NCBI RefSeq assembly: GCF_004339595.1
Contig: NZ_SMFU01000008.1
Location: 827,039 to 891,038 of the forward strand
Origin: Marinobacterium mangrovicola
Lineage (GTDB): Bacteria; Pseudomonadota; Gammaproteobacteria; Pseudomonadales; Balneatricaceae
Reading direction: 5' to 3'
Length of the DNA: 64,000 nt
Shown here: positions 18,261 to 26,779 of the stretch, one piece after another
Numbering within the stretch: position 1 is the first letter of the stretch
How the letters are laid out: each line of letters opens with the position of its first letter
The notes under the pieces: model-generated
Told to the model about the DNA's origin: nothing
Database searches by the model: none
Seen by the model: the letters and a program-made list of their open reading frames with translations, nothing else
Translations under genes and position numbers: made by a program

Positions 18261-20226
18261 TACCGGTTTCCTTCTTCCGCCCTTGTGCTTCCATGATGAG
18301 CGCAGCGACCCCGGTCTGAGTTGGTCCGACCGGGCAGAGGCGCGTTTGACGGGGATAGTGGCACCTGTGAACGACCGGCTTGAGCGCTATCGAACAAGGA
18401 GTTTTATCACCCGAATTGGGGTGTTAGAGGACGATATATCGCTGCTGGACGATCAGGCCTTGTCAGAAGAGCTGACCCGGCAGCGTCAATATTTACGTCG
18501 TGAAGGGCTCAAGGGCGACGCGGTGGTCAGAACCTTTGCGTTGCTGAGAGTCATCGCTGAGCGGCAGTTGAAAAAGCGTCCTTTTGATGTGCAGCTACAG
18601 GGGGCTCATGCACTGCTCAATGGGCGGGTGGCGGAAATGGGCACGGGTGAAGGCAAAACGTTGACCGCCTCACTGGCTGCAGCGACGGCAGCTCTGGCGG
18701 GGATCCGGGTACATGTCGTTACGGTGAATGATTATCTCGCACAACGCGATCAGCTGGAGATGAGCGCCTTCTACACTGCCCTCGGGCTCAGGAGTGCATC
18801 TGTGGTTCACGAAACCGCGCCTGAGCAGCGCCGGCAGGCTTATGCGTCCGATATCGTGTATGTCAGTAACAAGGAGGTGGCGTTTGATTATCTGCGTGAC
18901 CGCCTGGTGCTGGGATCAGCGCCCAGCAACATACGCATGAAGCTGGGATCCATCACGCACCAGGCACAGCAAACAACCGTAATGCGGGGGCTGCATTTCG
19001 CGATTGTTGATGAGGCCGACAGTGTCCTGGTGGATGAGGCTCGCACCCCGTTGATTATCTCGAAAAAGACCGACGCTGCGGCCGAAAAAGTCTGGGCGGA
19101 AGCCGCCTGGGACCTGGCTGCGCTGCTGGAGCAGGAGGTGCATTTCAGCCTCGACCCGGCCCGGCGACAGATTCAGCTGACCGAGAAGGGAAAGGCGTTT
19201 CTGGCGGACCAGGGGGAGCAGCTCGGTGGCGTCTGGCGCGGAAAGGTAAGGCGCGAGGACGGGGTACGTCAGGCCCTGATGGCGCGTCTTCTGTTCCATC
19301 GCGGAGAGCATTATCTGGTCGTCGATGGACGGGTGCAGATCGTCGATGAATACACCGGCAGGGTGATGGAAGATCGCAGCTGGAGTGATGGTCTGCATCA
19401 GATAATCGAAGTTAAAGAGGGGTGTGAGGTGACCAGTCGCAAGCTGGCTGTTGCACGCATGACCTACCAGCGCTTCTTCCGTCGCTATAAACGGCTCGCC
19501 GGCATGACCGGGACGGCTGCCGGGTTGGCCGATGAGTTACGTGCGGTTTACCGCCTGCCTGTCACGCGTATACCGCCAAACCGAGCCAGCCAGCGCAAGA
19601 GGCACCCGGCCTGCTACTGCCGCACGCAGGATGACAAGATGCGCTTGATAGTGGCGGAGGCGGCAGCGCTGCAGGAGGCGGGGCGTCCCGTTTTGATAGG
19701 TACCCGTTCGGTGCTGGCTTCGGAGCAGGTGAGTTCTGCTCTGAGCGATAGAGGGATAGAGCATGTCGTGCTTAACGCCGCCCAGGACCAGGAGGAGGCA
19801 CAAATTATCGCCGAAGCGGGTTGGGCCGGGCGCGTCACCGTTGCGACTAATATGGCGGGTCGAGGCGTAGATATTCGGCTGGGGCCCGGAGTTCACGAGC
19901 GCGGTGGGCTGCATGTGATATTGAGTGAGCGACATGACGTACGTCGGATCGACCTTCAGCTGGAAGGGCGCTGTGGTCGCCAGGGGGACCCCGGGAGCAC
20001 CCGGGTGTTGCTCTCCATGGAGGATCCGTTACTTGAGGCGCTGCCTGGCCGGCAGCTGTGGTTTTCGCTGGCCAGATTGCCAGGCCTCAAGAGCATGATT
20101 CTTGGCCTGGCTTTTTCCCGGGCGCAGCGCCGGGTTGAACGGTCTCACTCTCGGGTTAGAAAGGAGTTGATGGCTGCAGATCAGAGACTTTCCCGTATTT
20201 TGGCACTGTCTGGAGGTATGGAATGA
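18253..20226 (+). CDS. SecA-like translocation ATPase, short form
   Basis: A 657-residue protein with all core SecA motor motifs: MGTGEGKT (129-136), VDEADSVLVDEARTPLIIS (around 252), MAGMTGTA-like RLAGMTGTA (about 414-422), MAGRGVDI (534-541) and GRCGRQGDP (572-580). Housekeeping SecA is about 850-900 residues. This protein ends soon after the start of the helical scaffold (the AQRRVE...RKELM stretch). It therefore lacks the helical wing, most of the scaffold and the C-terminal zinc-binding tail that contacts SecB and lipid. The putative preprotein-crosslinking region is also short. It overlaps the M50-HlyD gene by 8 bp and the next HlyD gene by ATGA, so translation is coupled. The likely role is an ATPase dedicated to neighbouring cargo. 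A general SecA role is unlikely. Confidence 0.9.
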   Translation: MSDTGFLLPPLCFHDERSDPGLSWSDRAEARLTGIVAPVNDRLERYRTRSFITRIGVLEDDISLLDDQALSEELTRQRQYLRREGLKGDAVVRTFALLRVIAERQLKKRPFDVQLQGAHALLNGRVAEMGTGEGKTLTASLAAATAALAGIRVHVVTVNDYLAQRDQLEMSAFYTALGLRSASVVHETAPEQRRQAYASDIVYVSNKEVAFDYLRDRLVLGSAPSNIRMKLGSITHQAQQTTVMRGLHFAIVDEADSVLVDEARTPLIISKKTDAAAEKVWAEAAWDLAALLEQEVHFSLDPARRQIQLTEKGKAFLADQGEQLGGVWRGKVRREDGVRQALMARLLFHRGEHYLVVDGRVQIVDEYTGRVMEDRSWSDGLHQIIEVKEGCEVTSRKLAVARMTYQRFFRRYKRLAGMTGTAAGLADELRAVYRLPVTRIPPNRASQRKRHPACYCRTQDDKMRLIVAEAAALQEAGRPVLIGTRSVLASEQVSSALSDRGIEHVVLNAAQDQEEAQIIAEAGWAGRVTVATNMAGRGVDIRLGPGVHERGGLHVILSERHDVRRIDLQLEGRCGRQGDPGSTRVLLSMEDPLLEALPGRQLWFSLARLPGLKSMILGLAFSRAQRRVERSHSRVRKELMAADQRLSRILALSGGME

Positions 20227-21092
20227 AACCGTTTCCGCTGTATGGAGCTTTGCTGGTCGGATGTTTAGCGCTTGCGCCGGGCCTGAAGGCGGAAGAGTTC
20301 TTTGCACAGGGGTACAAGTGTGTGATCGAGCCTAGAGCCACCATTAAGTTAGGTAGCTCGGAGGATGGAGTCATCGAAGAGGTGCTGGTGAAAAGAGGGG
20401 AAAAAGTCACAGAGGGGCAGCCGGTCGCTAATCTGGAGCGTGCGCTGGAAACCATATCGGTCGACCTGGCCAAGATGAAGGCTGAGAGCAATGAGGCAAT
20501 ACGCTCCGCTCGTGTGCAGGTCGATTTCAGGCGCAAGGAGCTCGATCGTTTAGTCTCTCTGCGGGAAAAAAATGTCATCTCCGCCAAGGATTACGATCAG
20601 GCGGAAGTGGAGCTGCGCCTGACCCGTTTGTCGCTCGATAGCGCCGCCTATGACAGGGATATAGCGGAGGTTGAATACGAGTATGCCAAGCAGAAGCTGG
20701 CACGAAGAGTTATTCGCAGCCCGGTCGATGGTATCGTCACAGAAGTCTCGCTCGGCAAGGGTGAATATGCTTACGAACAGGCGCCGTTAATGACGATCGC
20801 CGCGATAGACCCCCTGCATGTGGAAGTGTATCTGCCGGTTCAGCTTTACTCTGAAATAGAGATCGGAATGGCAGCCGATGTCTCTCCTGAACTGGTGTCG
20901 GATAGCAGCTATCGGGCGTGGGTTATAGCGATTGACTCGGTGTTCGATGCATCGAGCCGCACCTTTGGCGTGCGTTTGGAGTTACCTAACCAAGACTACC
21001 AGTTGCCCGCCGGCATGCACTGCTCGCTCCAGTTTCTTCGCGGTGAGGAGGGCTCCATTGCCCAGCAGGCCCAGACCGAGGCCGGTTCCTGA
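20223..21092 (+). CDS. HlyD/RND-type periplasmic adaptor protein
   Basis: A 289-residue protein with an N-terminal signal segment (LYGALLVGCLALAPGLKA). Next come the lipoyl half VIEEVLVKRGEKVTEGQPVA, a coiled-coil hairpin (about residues 80-150), and the second lipoyl half with RSPVDGIVTEVSLGKGEY and a beta-barrel. It is shorter than typical RND adaptors (about 370-400) because it lacks the membrane-proximal domain. It starts inside the stop codon of the SecA-like gene (ATGA), so it belongs to the same transcription unit. It likely forms the outer periplasmic part of the export assembly. It converges with the sensor kinase gene 26 bp downstream, with no obvious terminator between them. Confidence 0.87.
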   Translation: MKPFPLYGALLVGCLALAPGLKAEEFFAQGYKCVIEPRATIKLGSSEDGVIEEVLVKRGEKVTEGQPVANLERALETISVDLAKMKAESNEAIRSARVQVDFRRKELDRLVSLREKNVISAKDYDQAEVELRLTRLSLDSAAYDRDIAEVEYEYAKQKLARRVIRSPVDGIVTEVSLGKGEYAYEQAPLMTIAAIDPLHVEVYLPVQLYSEIEIGMAADVSPELVSDSSYRAWVIAIDSVFDASSRTFGVRLELPNQDYQLPAGMHCSLQFLRGEEGSIAQQAQTEAGS

Positions 21093-21118
21093 ACACTGGA
21101 AGGTCCTTTTGATGGCGT

Positions 21119-22459
21119 TCAGCCGGGCAGCGTAAACCTTGCCACCAGCCCCGGTTTTCCATCTTCCCGGTCGAGTAGCTTGACCTCGGAGCCATGCAGC
21201 TCGGCGATCTGATGTGCGATCGACAGCCCCAGCCCGCTGCCGTCGCTCTTGTTGTGGCCGCGGTAGAAGCGCTCGAACACCCGCTGTTTCTGCTCTTCGC
21301 TAAGTCCGGGTCCTGAGTCGATGACACTGATCTGCACCTGGCCTTTCTGATTCTCCAACTCGAGTGTGACCTCGCCCCCTCGCGGGGTATAGCGCAGGGC
21401 GTTATCCACCAGGTTGCGCAGCAGAATACTGAGGTAGAGCGCGTGGCCCTTGGCCTGCAGATCGGTATCGGGCGCTGTCAGGCCCAGGTCGATCTGGCGG
21501 GCGATGGCAAAGGGAATCTGATCTCCAATCAACTCGCGGCAGAGTTCGGTCAGGTTGAGCGGCGTGTTGTCTGCCAGCCGCTCCTGCGGGTCCAGACGGC
21601 TCAGGTGCAGCAGCTGCTCGACGATGCGGTTCATCCGTTTGAGTCCGCTGAGGATCTGTTCGCCACTGCGCCGGGACTGCTCATCCGTGAGCTCCGCAAA
21701 CAGGTTTTCGCAATGGATCTGCAGGGCCGCCAGCGGAGTACGCAGTTCATGGGCGGCATCGGCCGTGAAACGGCGCTCGCGCTCGAAGCTGAGCTTGAGG
21801 CGCTGCAGCATGCGGTTCAGGGCGCGCACCAGACCGTTAATTTCAGTGGGTACCTCCTGTAGACGCACCGGATCCAGGTGACCGGAACCGCGCTCGGAAA
21901 CCTCCTCACTCAATGTAACCAGAGGCTTGAGATTACGGCCGATCTGCCACCAGATCGCCAGGCAAAGCAGAGGCAGGAAGACCAGAATTGGCAGGGTGTT
22001 GGTGAGGGCGATTTTGGTGGCGATCTCGGTACGTGCCTTATCGCTTTGCACCACCTGGATATGGTTCTGGCCCTGTTCGCCGATCAGCGTAAACATGCGC
22101 CAGTTCTCGCCCGGGTGATCCAGGTCGTGATAACCATCCACCGGCTCATGGTCGATCCATGCGGGAAAACTTGGTGAGGCGATCAGCACCTGGCCGGCGT
22201 TGCTGACGATGCGGTAGGAGAGTTTCTCTTCATAGGGGTGGGCGGGCGTCCAGGGCTCTTCGTTCTCGATCACCAGCGGCAGCGAGGCGTCATCCGGTGC
22301 CAGCTGTTCCACCAGACGTGCCATCTGTGCCATCTGCGCGTCGAACAGCTCCTCAGCCTCTTCCTTGGCGGCAAGGTAGGCAAGGGTGGCGGTGGTCAGA
22401 CCAGCCAGCAGGCCGAAGGTAAGCAGGCTGATGGTCAGCGTTTTACGGATCGAACGCAT
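21119..22459 (-). CDS. Sensor histidine kinase
   Basis: A 446-residue QseC/PmrB-type kinase. It has two membrane segments (about 10-30 and 155-175) around a periplasmic sensor region, then HAMP and a HisKA H-box AAHELRTPLAALQ. The ATPase domain has N-box LLRNLVDNALRYTP, G1 VIDSGPGLS and G2 GSGLGLSIA. It autophosphorylates and passes phosphate to the regulator encoded 4 bp upstream. It is the last gene of a seven-gene operon starting at 27440. The signal sensed is not apparent from sequence. Confidence 0.93.
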   Translation of the reverse strand: MRSIRKTLTISLLTFGLLAGLTTATLAYLAAKEEAEELFDAQMAQMARLVEQLAPDDASLPLVIENEEPWTPAHPYEEKLSYRIVSNAGQVLIASPSFPAWIDHEPVDGYHDLDHPGENWRMFTLIGEQGQNHIQVVQSDKARTEIATKIALTNTLPILVFLPLLCLAIWWQIGRNLKPLVTLSEEVSERGSGHLDPVRLQEVPTEINGLVRALNRMLQRLKLSFERERRFTADAAHELRTPLAALQIHCENLFAELTDEQSRRSGEQILSGLKRMNRIVEQLLHLSRLDPQERLADNTPLNLTELCRELIGDQIPFAIARQIDLGLTAPDTDLQAKGHALYLSILLRNLVDNALRYTPRGGEVTLELENQKGQVQISVIDSGPGLSEEQKQRVFERFYRGHNKSDGSGLGLSIAHQIAELHGSEVKLLDREDGKPGLVARFTLPG

Positions 22460-22463
22460 CTGT

Positions 22464-23126
22464 CTATTCGGCCTTGTCGATCATGTAACCCACACCGCGT
22501 ACGGTGCGGATCAGAGAAGGATCCAGCTTTTTACGCAGATGGTGGATATGCACTTCCAGAGTGTTGCTCTCCACCTCGGCACCCCAGCCATACAGAGTCT
22601 CCTCTAGGCGGTCGCGGCTGAGGATGCGGCCGGCGTTTTCTGCCAGGGTTTGCAGCAGGCCGTATTCTCGTCGAGACAGGGTGATGTTTTCACCGCGGTA
22701 TATAACGCGCTGTGCCTGGGCATCGATCTGCAGTTCTCCCAGAGTCAGCAGGGTATCGCTATAGCCCTTGTAACGGCGGGTGACGGCGCGCAGGCGTGCC
22801 TTGAGTTCAGACAGATCGAATGGCTTGAGCAGGTAGTCGTCGGCGCCGGCATCGAGCCCGGCGATACGGTCCTCGACCGCATCGCGAGCGGTCAGGATCA
22901 GCACCGGCAGTTCATTGCCGTTGCGACGCAGCTTGCGCAGCATCTCCAGGCCGTCCATACCGGGAAGGCCCAGATCCAGCAGCAGACAGTCAAAGTGCTC
23001 CAGTTGCAGTGTATGCCAGGCATCTTCGGCCGAGGTGACCCAGTCAGCGGTTTCTCCAGCTTTCTGCAGCGCCGCCCGAATGCCGTCGCCCAGTAAGCGG
23101 TCATCTTCGACCACCAGTATTCTCAT
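22464..23126 (-). CDS. OmpR-family response regulator
   Basis: A 220-residue protein. Its receiver domain has the acidic pocket (VVEDD), phospho-acceptor D51 (LLLDLGLPG) and K101. The C-terminal winged helix has TLSRREYGLLQTL and RTVRGVGYMI. It closely resembles the QseB/PmrA group, whose members bind CTTAA-type direct repeats. Such a repeat lies upstream of the operon at 27485-27501, which suggests autoregulation. It follows the TPR gene by 9 bp. Confidence 0.94.
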   Translation of the reverse strand: MRILVVEDDRLLGDGIRAALQKAGETADWVTSAEDAWHTLQLEHFDCLLLDLGLPGMDGLEMLRKLRRNGNELPVLILTARDAVEDRIAGLDAGADDYLLKPFDLSELKARLRAVTRRYKGYSDTLLTLGELQIDAQAQRVIYRGENITLSRREYGLLQTLAENAGRILSRDRLEETLYGWGAEVESNTLEVHIHHLRKKLDPSLIRTVRGVGYMIDKAE

Positions 23127-23135
23127 ACCTGTTCC

Positions 23136-23786
23136 TTAGCTCAGTTTCTCGAGCAGTTGTTCCACTTCCTGGCGACGTCCGGCGTCGGCCTTGGGACGTT
23201 GTGGCCTCGGCGGTGCAGCCAGCGCTTTTTGCAGAGCAGCTCGCGCGGCGGCTTTATCGCCCTCATCCAGCAGGTAGCTGCCGTAAAAATAGTTGCTATC
23301 GAGCCCGTTCGGGGAGATCTCCAGCGCCTGCTTAAACAGCTCGGCGGCCTTGTCGTCGTCGCCGAAACCCAGTGGCCAGCCGGGAACCTTGTGGTACAGC
23401 GTCCCCAGGCTGGTCAGCGCCGAGCCGTTTAGCGCGGCCGGGTTCTGCTCGATCGCCTGTTCAAATAGTTTGCGCGCCTTTTTTGCCAGTTTTAGTGCGC
23501 CCAAACCGCCTTCGGCGCCTGCCTGGGAGCTGACCGCTATACCCTGCCAGATTAGCAGTTCGGTATCCTCAGGGTACCTGTCACGTGCCGCCTCAATCAG
23601 CGCGGCGAGGGTGGCAAAAGCGCTGGCACGCTGTTTTTCCGGAAGATCATACTGGATTTTCGCCCACTGATGCTGGATCGGTAGCAGCTGCTCATCGGTG
23701 GCTGCCTGAGCGGGCAAGGCCAGGGAGGCTGACAGTCCGAACGCTGCGCTGAACAGAGATATACGCAAAAACTGGAAAGGCTTCAT
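23136..23786 (-). CDS. Periplasmic TPR-repeat protein
   Basis: A 216-residue protein with a signal peptide ending near LPAQA-ATD (about residue 28). It has at least three TPR-like helical pairs (for example KLFEQAIEQNPAALNGSAL and ELFKQALEISPNGLDSNYF) and a proline-rich C-terminus. TPRs mediate protein contacts, and export puts this one in the periplasm. It sits 2 bp from the SDR gene and 9 bp from the response regulator. It could be a scaffold for the operon's lipid/acyl chemistry or an accessory of the sensor kinase. The sequence does not decide between these. Confidence 0.85.
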   Translation of the reverse strand: MKPFQFLRISLFSAAFGLSASLALPAQAATDEQLLPIQHQWAKIQYDLPEKQRASAFATLAALIEAARDRYPEDTELLIWQGIAVSSQAGAEGGLGALKLAKKARKLFEQAIEQNPAALNGSALTSLGTLYHKVPGWPLGFGDDDKAAELFKQALEISPNGLDSNYFYGSYLLDEGDKAAARAALQKALAAPPRPQRPKADAGRRQEVEQLLEKLS

Positions 23787-23788
23787 TT

Positions 23789-24685
23789 TCAGGCCCCTTT
23801 ACCGCTCAGGGAGCGTTCCTTTAATGGATGTTGATCCCGGTGTGATGCTTGATGGCGAGCAGTCTGCGCGCCTGTATCTACGTCAGTGCTGCGCGCATAA
23901 GGTTTTATCTTGTGCAGCTGACGTTTGAGCATCGCGCTGATCAGTTCCGGGCGCAGGCCGTTGAGGCGTACCAACAGCTTTTCCGGCCAGCCGACGGCGG
24001 CCTGGGCCTTGCCCGACTCCAGCAGCTTAATGGCCGCCTCGGCCACCGTTACCGGTGCATCGCTCTTACCGCCGGTGGCTGCCAGCATCTGATTGGCGCG
24101 ATACGTGTTGATTGCGGTGGGGCTAGCACGGGGTGCCAGATATTGAACCTTCAGTGATGTGTCGGCGTATTCCCGTGCCAGAGATTCGCTGAACATGCGC
24201 AACGCGCCTTTACTGGCGCAGTAGGTGGTGTAACCGGGATAACCGATGGCGCCGAAGGCGGAACCGATATTCAGGATGCGAGGCTCAGGTTTGGCGGTAA
24301 GATTTGGCAGCAGCGCCTGGGTGAGCAGGATCGGCGCGGTGACGTTAGTCGTGATCAGCCTTTCGATCAGCTCCGGCGATTGCTCGTCAAACAGGTTGAA
24401 GCAGCCGATACCCGCGTTGTTGATCAGTGTGTCCAACAGGGGGAAAGAGGTAGAGACGCAGTCAGTCAGCCGTTTGCGGCCCGCTTCATTACTGATGTCG
24501 GCGCTGCAGGTCACCACCCGCGGGCACCCCTGTTCCATGCACTTGCTGGCTATCTCATCCAGCGCTTTCTGGTTACGCCCGTGAAGCAGCAGACTGCTGC
24601 CACGGCGTGCCAGAAGGATGGCCAGCGCGCTGCCGATTCCGCCAGAGGCTCCGGTAATAAGAATGTGACGATCTCTGAATTGCAT
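23789..24685 (-). CDS. Short-chain dehydrogenase/reductase (SDR)
   Basis: A 298-residue classical SDR. The NAD(P)-binding TGASGGIGSA lies near residue 13, NNAG in the middle, and the YxxxK catalytic pair appears as TTYCASKGAL. The arginine in the LLLHGRN strand region favours NADP(H). The C-terminal tail is about 30 residues longer than average and polar. It is the fourth gene of the operon and presumably oxidises or reduces an acyl-derived intermediate made by the upstream AMP ligase, hemolysin-family protein and metal enzyme. Substrate unknown. Confidence 0.92.
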   Translation of the reverse strand: MQFRDRHILITGASGGIGSALAILLARRGSSLLLHGRNQKALDEIASKCMEQGCPRVVTCSADISNEAGRKRLTDCVSTSFPLLDTLINNAGIGCFNLFDEQSPELIERLITTNVTAPILLTQALLPNLTAKPEPRILNIGSAFGAIGYPGYTTYCASKGALRMFSESLAREYADTSLKVQYLAPRASPTAINTYRANQMLAATGGKSDAPVTVAEAAIKLLESGKAQAAVGWPEKLLVRLNGLRPELISAMLKRQLHKIKPYARSTDVDTGAQTARHQASHRDQHPLKERSLSGKGA

Positions 24686-24695
24686 CGGTTTTCCC

Positions 24696-25346
24696 TTATT
24701 GCGTTGGCAGGCTGCGGAAAATATCGCCGTAAAGACGATAGAAAACCCGCGCGCTGTGGATAATACGTTGCTGTTGCTGAGGACAGTCGATCCGGTTCAT
24801 CAGTTCTGCAAAGAATTGAATGTGGTCCTGGTCCAGCGAACCGTGGGAGCGCAGGTAGCTGAATGCGGCATCCGGCAGGCCCAGCTTTTGCTGGATGATG
24901 TGAGACATCGGCGTGGCCAGGTTCACGCTGGTACCTTCCAGCACCTGCACCATGCCGAAGAAGCCCACCGGCGCCACGCGATGGATCAGGTCATAGGCGT
25001 AGGCCACCATCAGTTCGGTTTCTATGGCGGGTTGGCCATGGCGGATCGCTTCCTTGTCGGCGCCACAGGCGGCCAGGTCGTTGAGAATCCACTCCTGGTG
25101 GCCGGTTTCCTCTTCGATATATTCCGCCACCGCCTCACGCAGCCACTCCTGGCTTTCATGCAGACGACTACCGCAGGCCATCAGCAGCGGCAGCGTATGT
25201 TTGACGTGGTGATAGGCCTGGGTCAGAAACGCGATGTATTGGTTCTGACTGATATCGCCGTGCTTGCACGCCTGAATGATCGGCGCCTGTAGCAGATACT
25301 CACGGGCGGCTTCGGTTTCCTGTTGCAGCGTTTGATAGAAAGACAT
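24696..25346 (-). CDS. Haem-oxygenase-like (TenA-fold) iron-containing redox enzyme
   Basis: A 216-residue, all-helical protein of the iron-containing redox/HDO type. Visible candidate metal ligands are EEETGH in one helix, the E of VLEGTS, and the HxxxDxxH pattern in SHGSLDQDH. This set is typical of haem-oxygenase-like di-iron oxidases/oxygenases (UndA and CADD are family examples). The ATG at 25346 is chosen because sequence further upstream is arginine-rich out-of-frame-like coding and overlaps the AMP-ligase gene; the chosen start leaves a 2-bp gap. It likely carries out an oxygen-dependent step on an acyl or amino-acyl product of its neighbours. Confidence 0.88.
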   Translation of the reverse strand: MSFYQTLQQETEAAREYLLQAPIIQACKHGDISQNQYIAFLTQAYHHVKHTLPLLMACGSRLHESQEWLREAVAEYIEEETGHQEWILNDLAACGADKEAIRHGQPAIETELMVAYAYDLIHRVAPVGFFGMVQVLEGTSVNLATPMSHIIQQKLGLPDAAFSYLRSHGSLDQDHIQFFAELMNRIDCPQQQQRIIHSARVFYRLYGDIFRSLPTQ

Positions 25347-25348
25347 GA

Positions 25349-26779
25349 TTAACTCCAGGCCAGAGGGGCGGGCTGATAAAGCGCTTCGATGCGGTCGGCG
25401 TAGCGCGATGCGATGGCATCTCGGCGCGGACGACCATTGGCGGTGTAAAGACCGTTCTCTGCGGTCATGGCGGTTTGAATCCGGCACCAACCGGCAACGC
25501 GGGCATAATCCGGCAGTTGTGTATTCAATCGCTGGCGGATCGCTTCCAGGGTGCTGTCATTCAGTGAAGGCGCGTGAACGAGCAGCACGTTGAACGGTCT
25601 GGCTTCGCCGAACAGTACCGCCTGTTGCACACGGGGCTGGGCCACCCATTCCGATTCGACCCACTCCGGGCTCAGGTTGCGGCCAAAACTGGAGATCAGC
25701 ACATTGCGCTGGCGGCCGCGAATGCTTAGAAAACCGGTGTCGCCGATCTGTGCCAGGTCCCCGGTGGCGAAGTGGTCGCCTTGTGGCGCTTCACCGAGGT
25801 AGCCCAGCATCAGGTTGCCTTCGATGATGAGCTCGTTGTTGGGGCTTAACCTGACGCGGTTGTGCGGCAGGACACAGCCCGCTGTACCCGGCTGATCCCT
25901 GTCCGGTGTGTTCAGGCTGACCACCGAGGCGCATTCCGACAGGCCGTAACCTTCGTAAGCCGGCAGGCCCACCTTGCGGGCGCGCTCGATCAGGTCTGCA
26001 CCGACGCGGGCACCACCCACGGCGATAAACTTAAGCACAGGCAGCTCGACGCCGGCTTCCACTGCGCCGGTCAGCGCTGCAAGGATCTGCGGCAGACCGA
26101 TTAGCGAATCGGGTTGGTAACCCTGAAGGCTGTGGGCGAGGGCGCGCAGATCGAGCTCACTGGAGCCCTTCAGACCCAGTGTTTTTAGCGAGGGAGTGAG
26201 TAGAGTGCCGCCCAGCAGCAGGGCGCAGTAAACCCCGGCGATATTCTCCAGCAGCGTCGCCAGCGGCAGCAGGCAGAGGTGGCGTGACAGGCCCAGGTGC
26301 GTCAGGCGTTCTACCAATGACTTAGCGACTCGCAGCTGGTTGTCACTGCTCAGGCAGACGCCCTTGGGAGTACCGGTGGTGCCGGAGGTAAAGGTGATTT
26401 TTGCGGTGCCAGCGTGCAGCTCTGGGTAGCCGCTGGGCAGGCGGGTAATCGTCAGCTGGTCATCGGTCACAGTAATCAGCGTGTCGATACCGCTTGCTGC
26501 CAGCAGGTGCTGGCGCTGTGGCTCGCTGAAAAACAGTGGCACAGGGACCAGCACCCGGCCCAGCTTCAAGGCGGCCAGATCGGTCAACACCCATTGGCGG
26601 CTGTTATCGGCCAGCAGGGCGATACGCTCGCCGGCCTCAGTCTCCAGGCGTTCGGCCAGCTGGTCGATCGCTACGGGCAGGTCGCGCCAGTACAGCGTCG
26701 TGGTTTCATCCTGCAGTGCCGGTTTGTCCGGTTGAATGGCAGCGTAGCGCGCCAGTTCAGTGAAAAAGCGATGTTTCAT
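25349..26779 (-). CDS. AMP-binding acyl-CoA/acyl-adenylate synthetase
   Basis: A 476-residue ANL-family enzyme starting MKHRFFTEL. It has the P-loop-like ITFTSGTTGTPKG, YGLSECA, and the ATP/ribose-binding FATGDLAQI with GFLSIRGRQRNVL. It would activate a carboxylic (probably fatty) acid as acyl-AMP. The usual C-terminal catalytic lysine (TxxGKxxR) is replaced by arginine (TANGRPRRD), which may weaken the adenylation half-reaction or alter specificity. It overlaps the upstream hemolysin-family gene by 23 bp. Downstream spacing is 2 bp, so translation is coupled. The exact acid is unknown. Confidence 0.9.
   Translation of the reverse strand: MKHRFFTELARYAAIQPDKPALQDETTTLYWRDLPVAIDQLAERLETEAGERIALLADNSRQWVLTDLAALKLGRVLVPVPLFFSEPQRQHLLAASGIDTLITVTDDQLTITRLPSGYPELHAGTAKITFTSGTTGTPKGVCLSSDNQLRVAKSLVERLTHLGLSRHLCLLPLATLLENIAGVYCALLLGGTLLTPSLKTLGLKGSSELDLRALAHSLQGYQPDSLIGLPQILAALTGAVEAGVELPVLKFIAVGGARVGADLIERARKVGLPAYEGYGLSECASVVSLNTPDRDQPGTAGCVLPHNRVRLSPNNELIIEGNLMLGYLGEAPQGDHFATGDLAQIGDTGFLSIRGRQRNVLISSFGRNLSPEWVESEWVAQPRVQQAVLFGEARPFNVLLVHAPSLNDSTLEAIRQRLNTQLPDYARVAGWCRIQTAMTAENGLYTANGRPRRDAIASRYADRIEALYQPAPLAWS

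Noticed and set aside
1..21092. Classical type I secretion system for the RTX protein
   Set aside because: No ABC exporter and no TolC-type gene in the locus. The NodT-type protein at 27655 belongs to the separate RND operon. A type I system elsewhere in the genome cannot be excluded.
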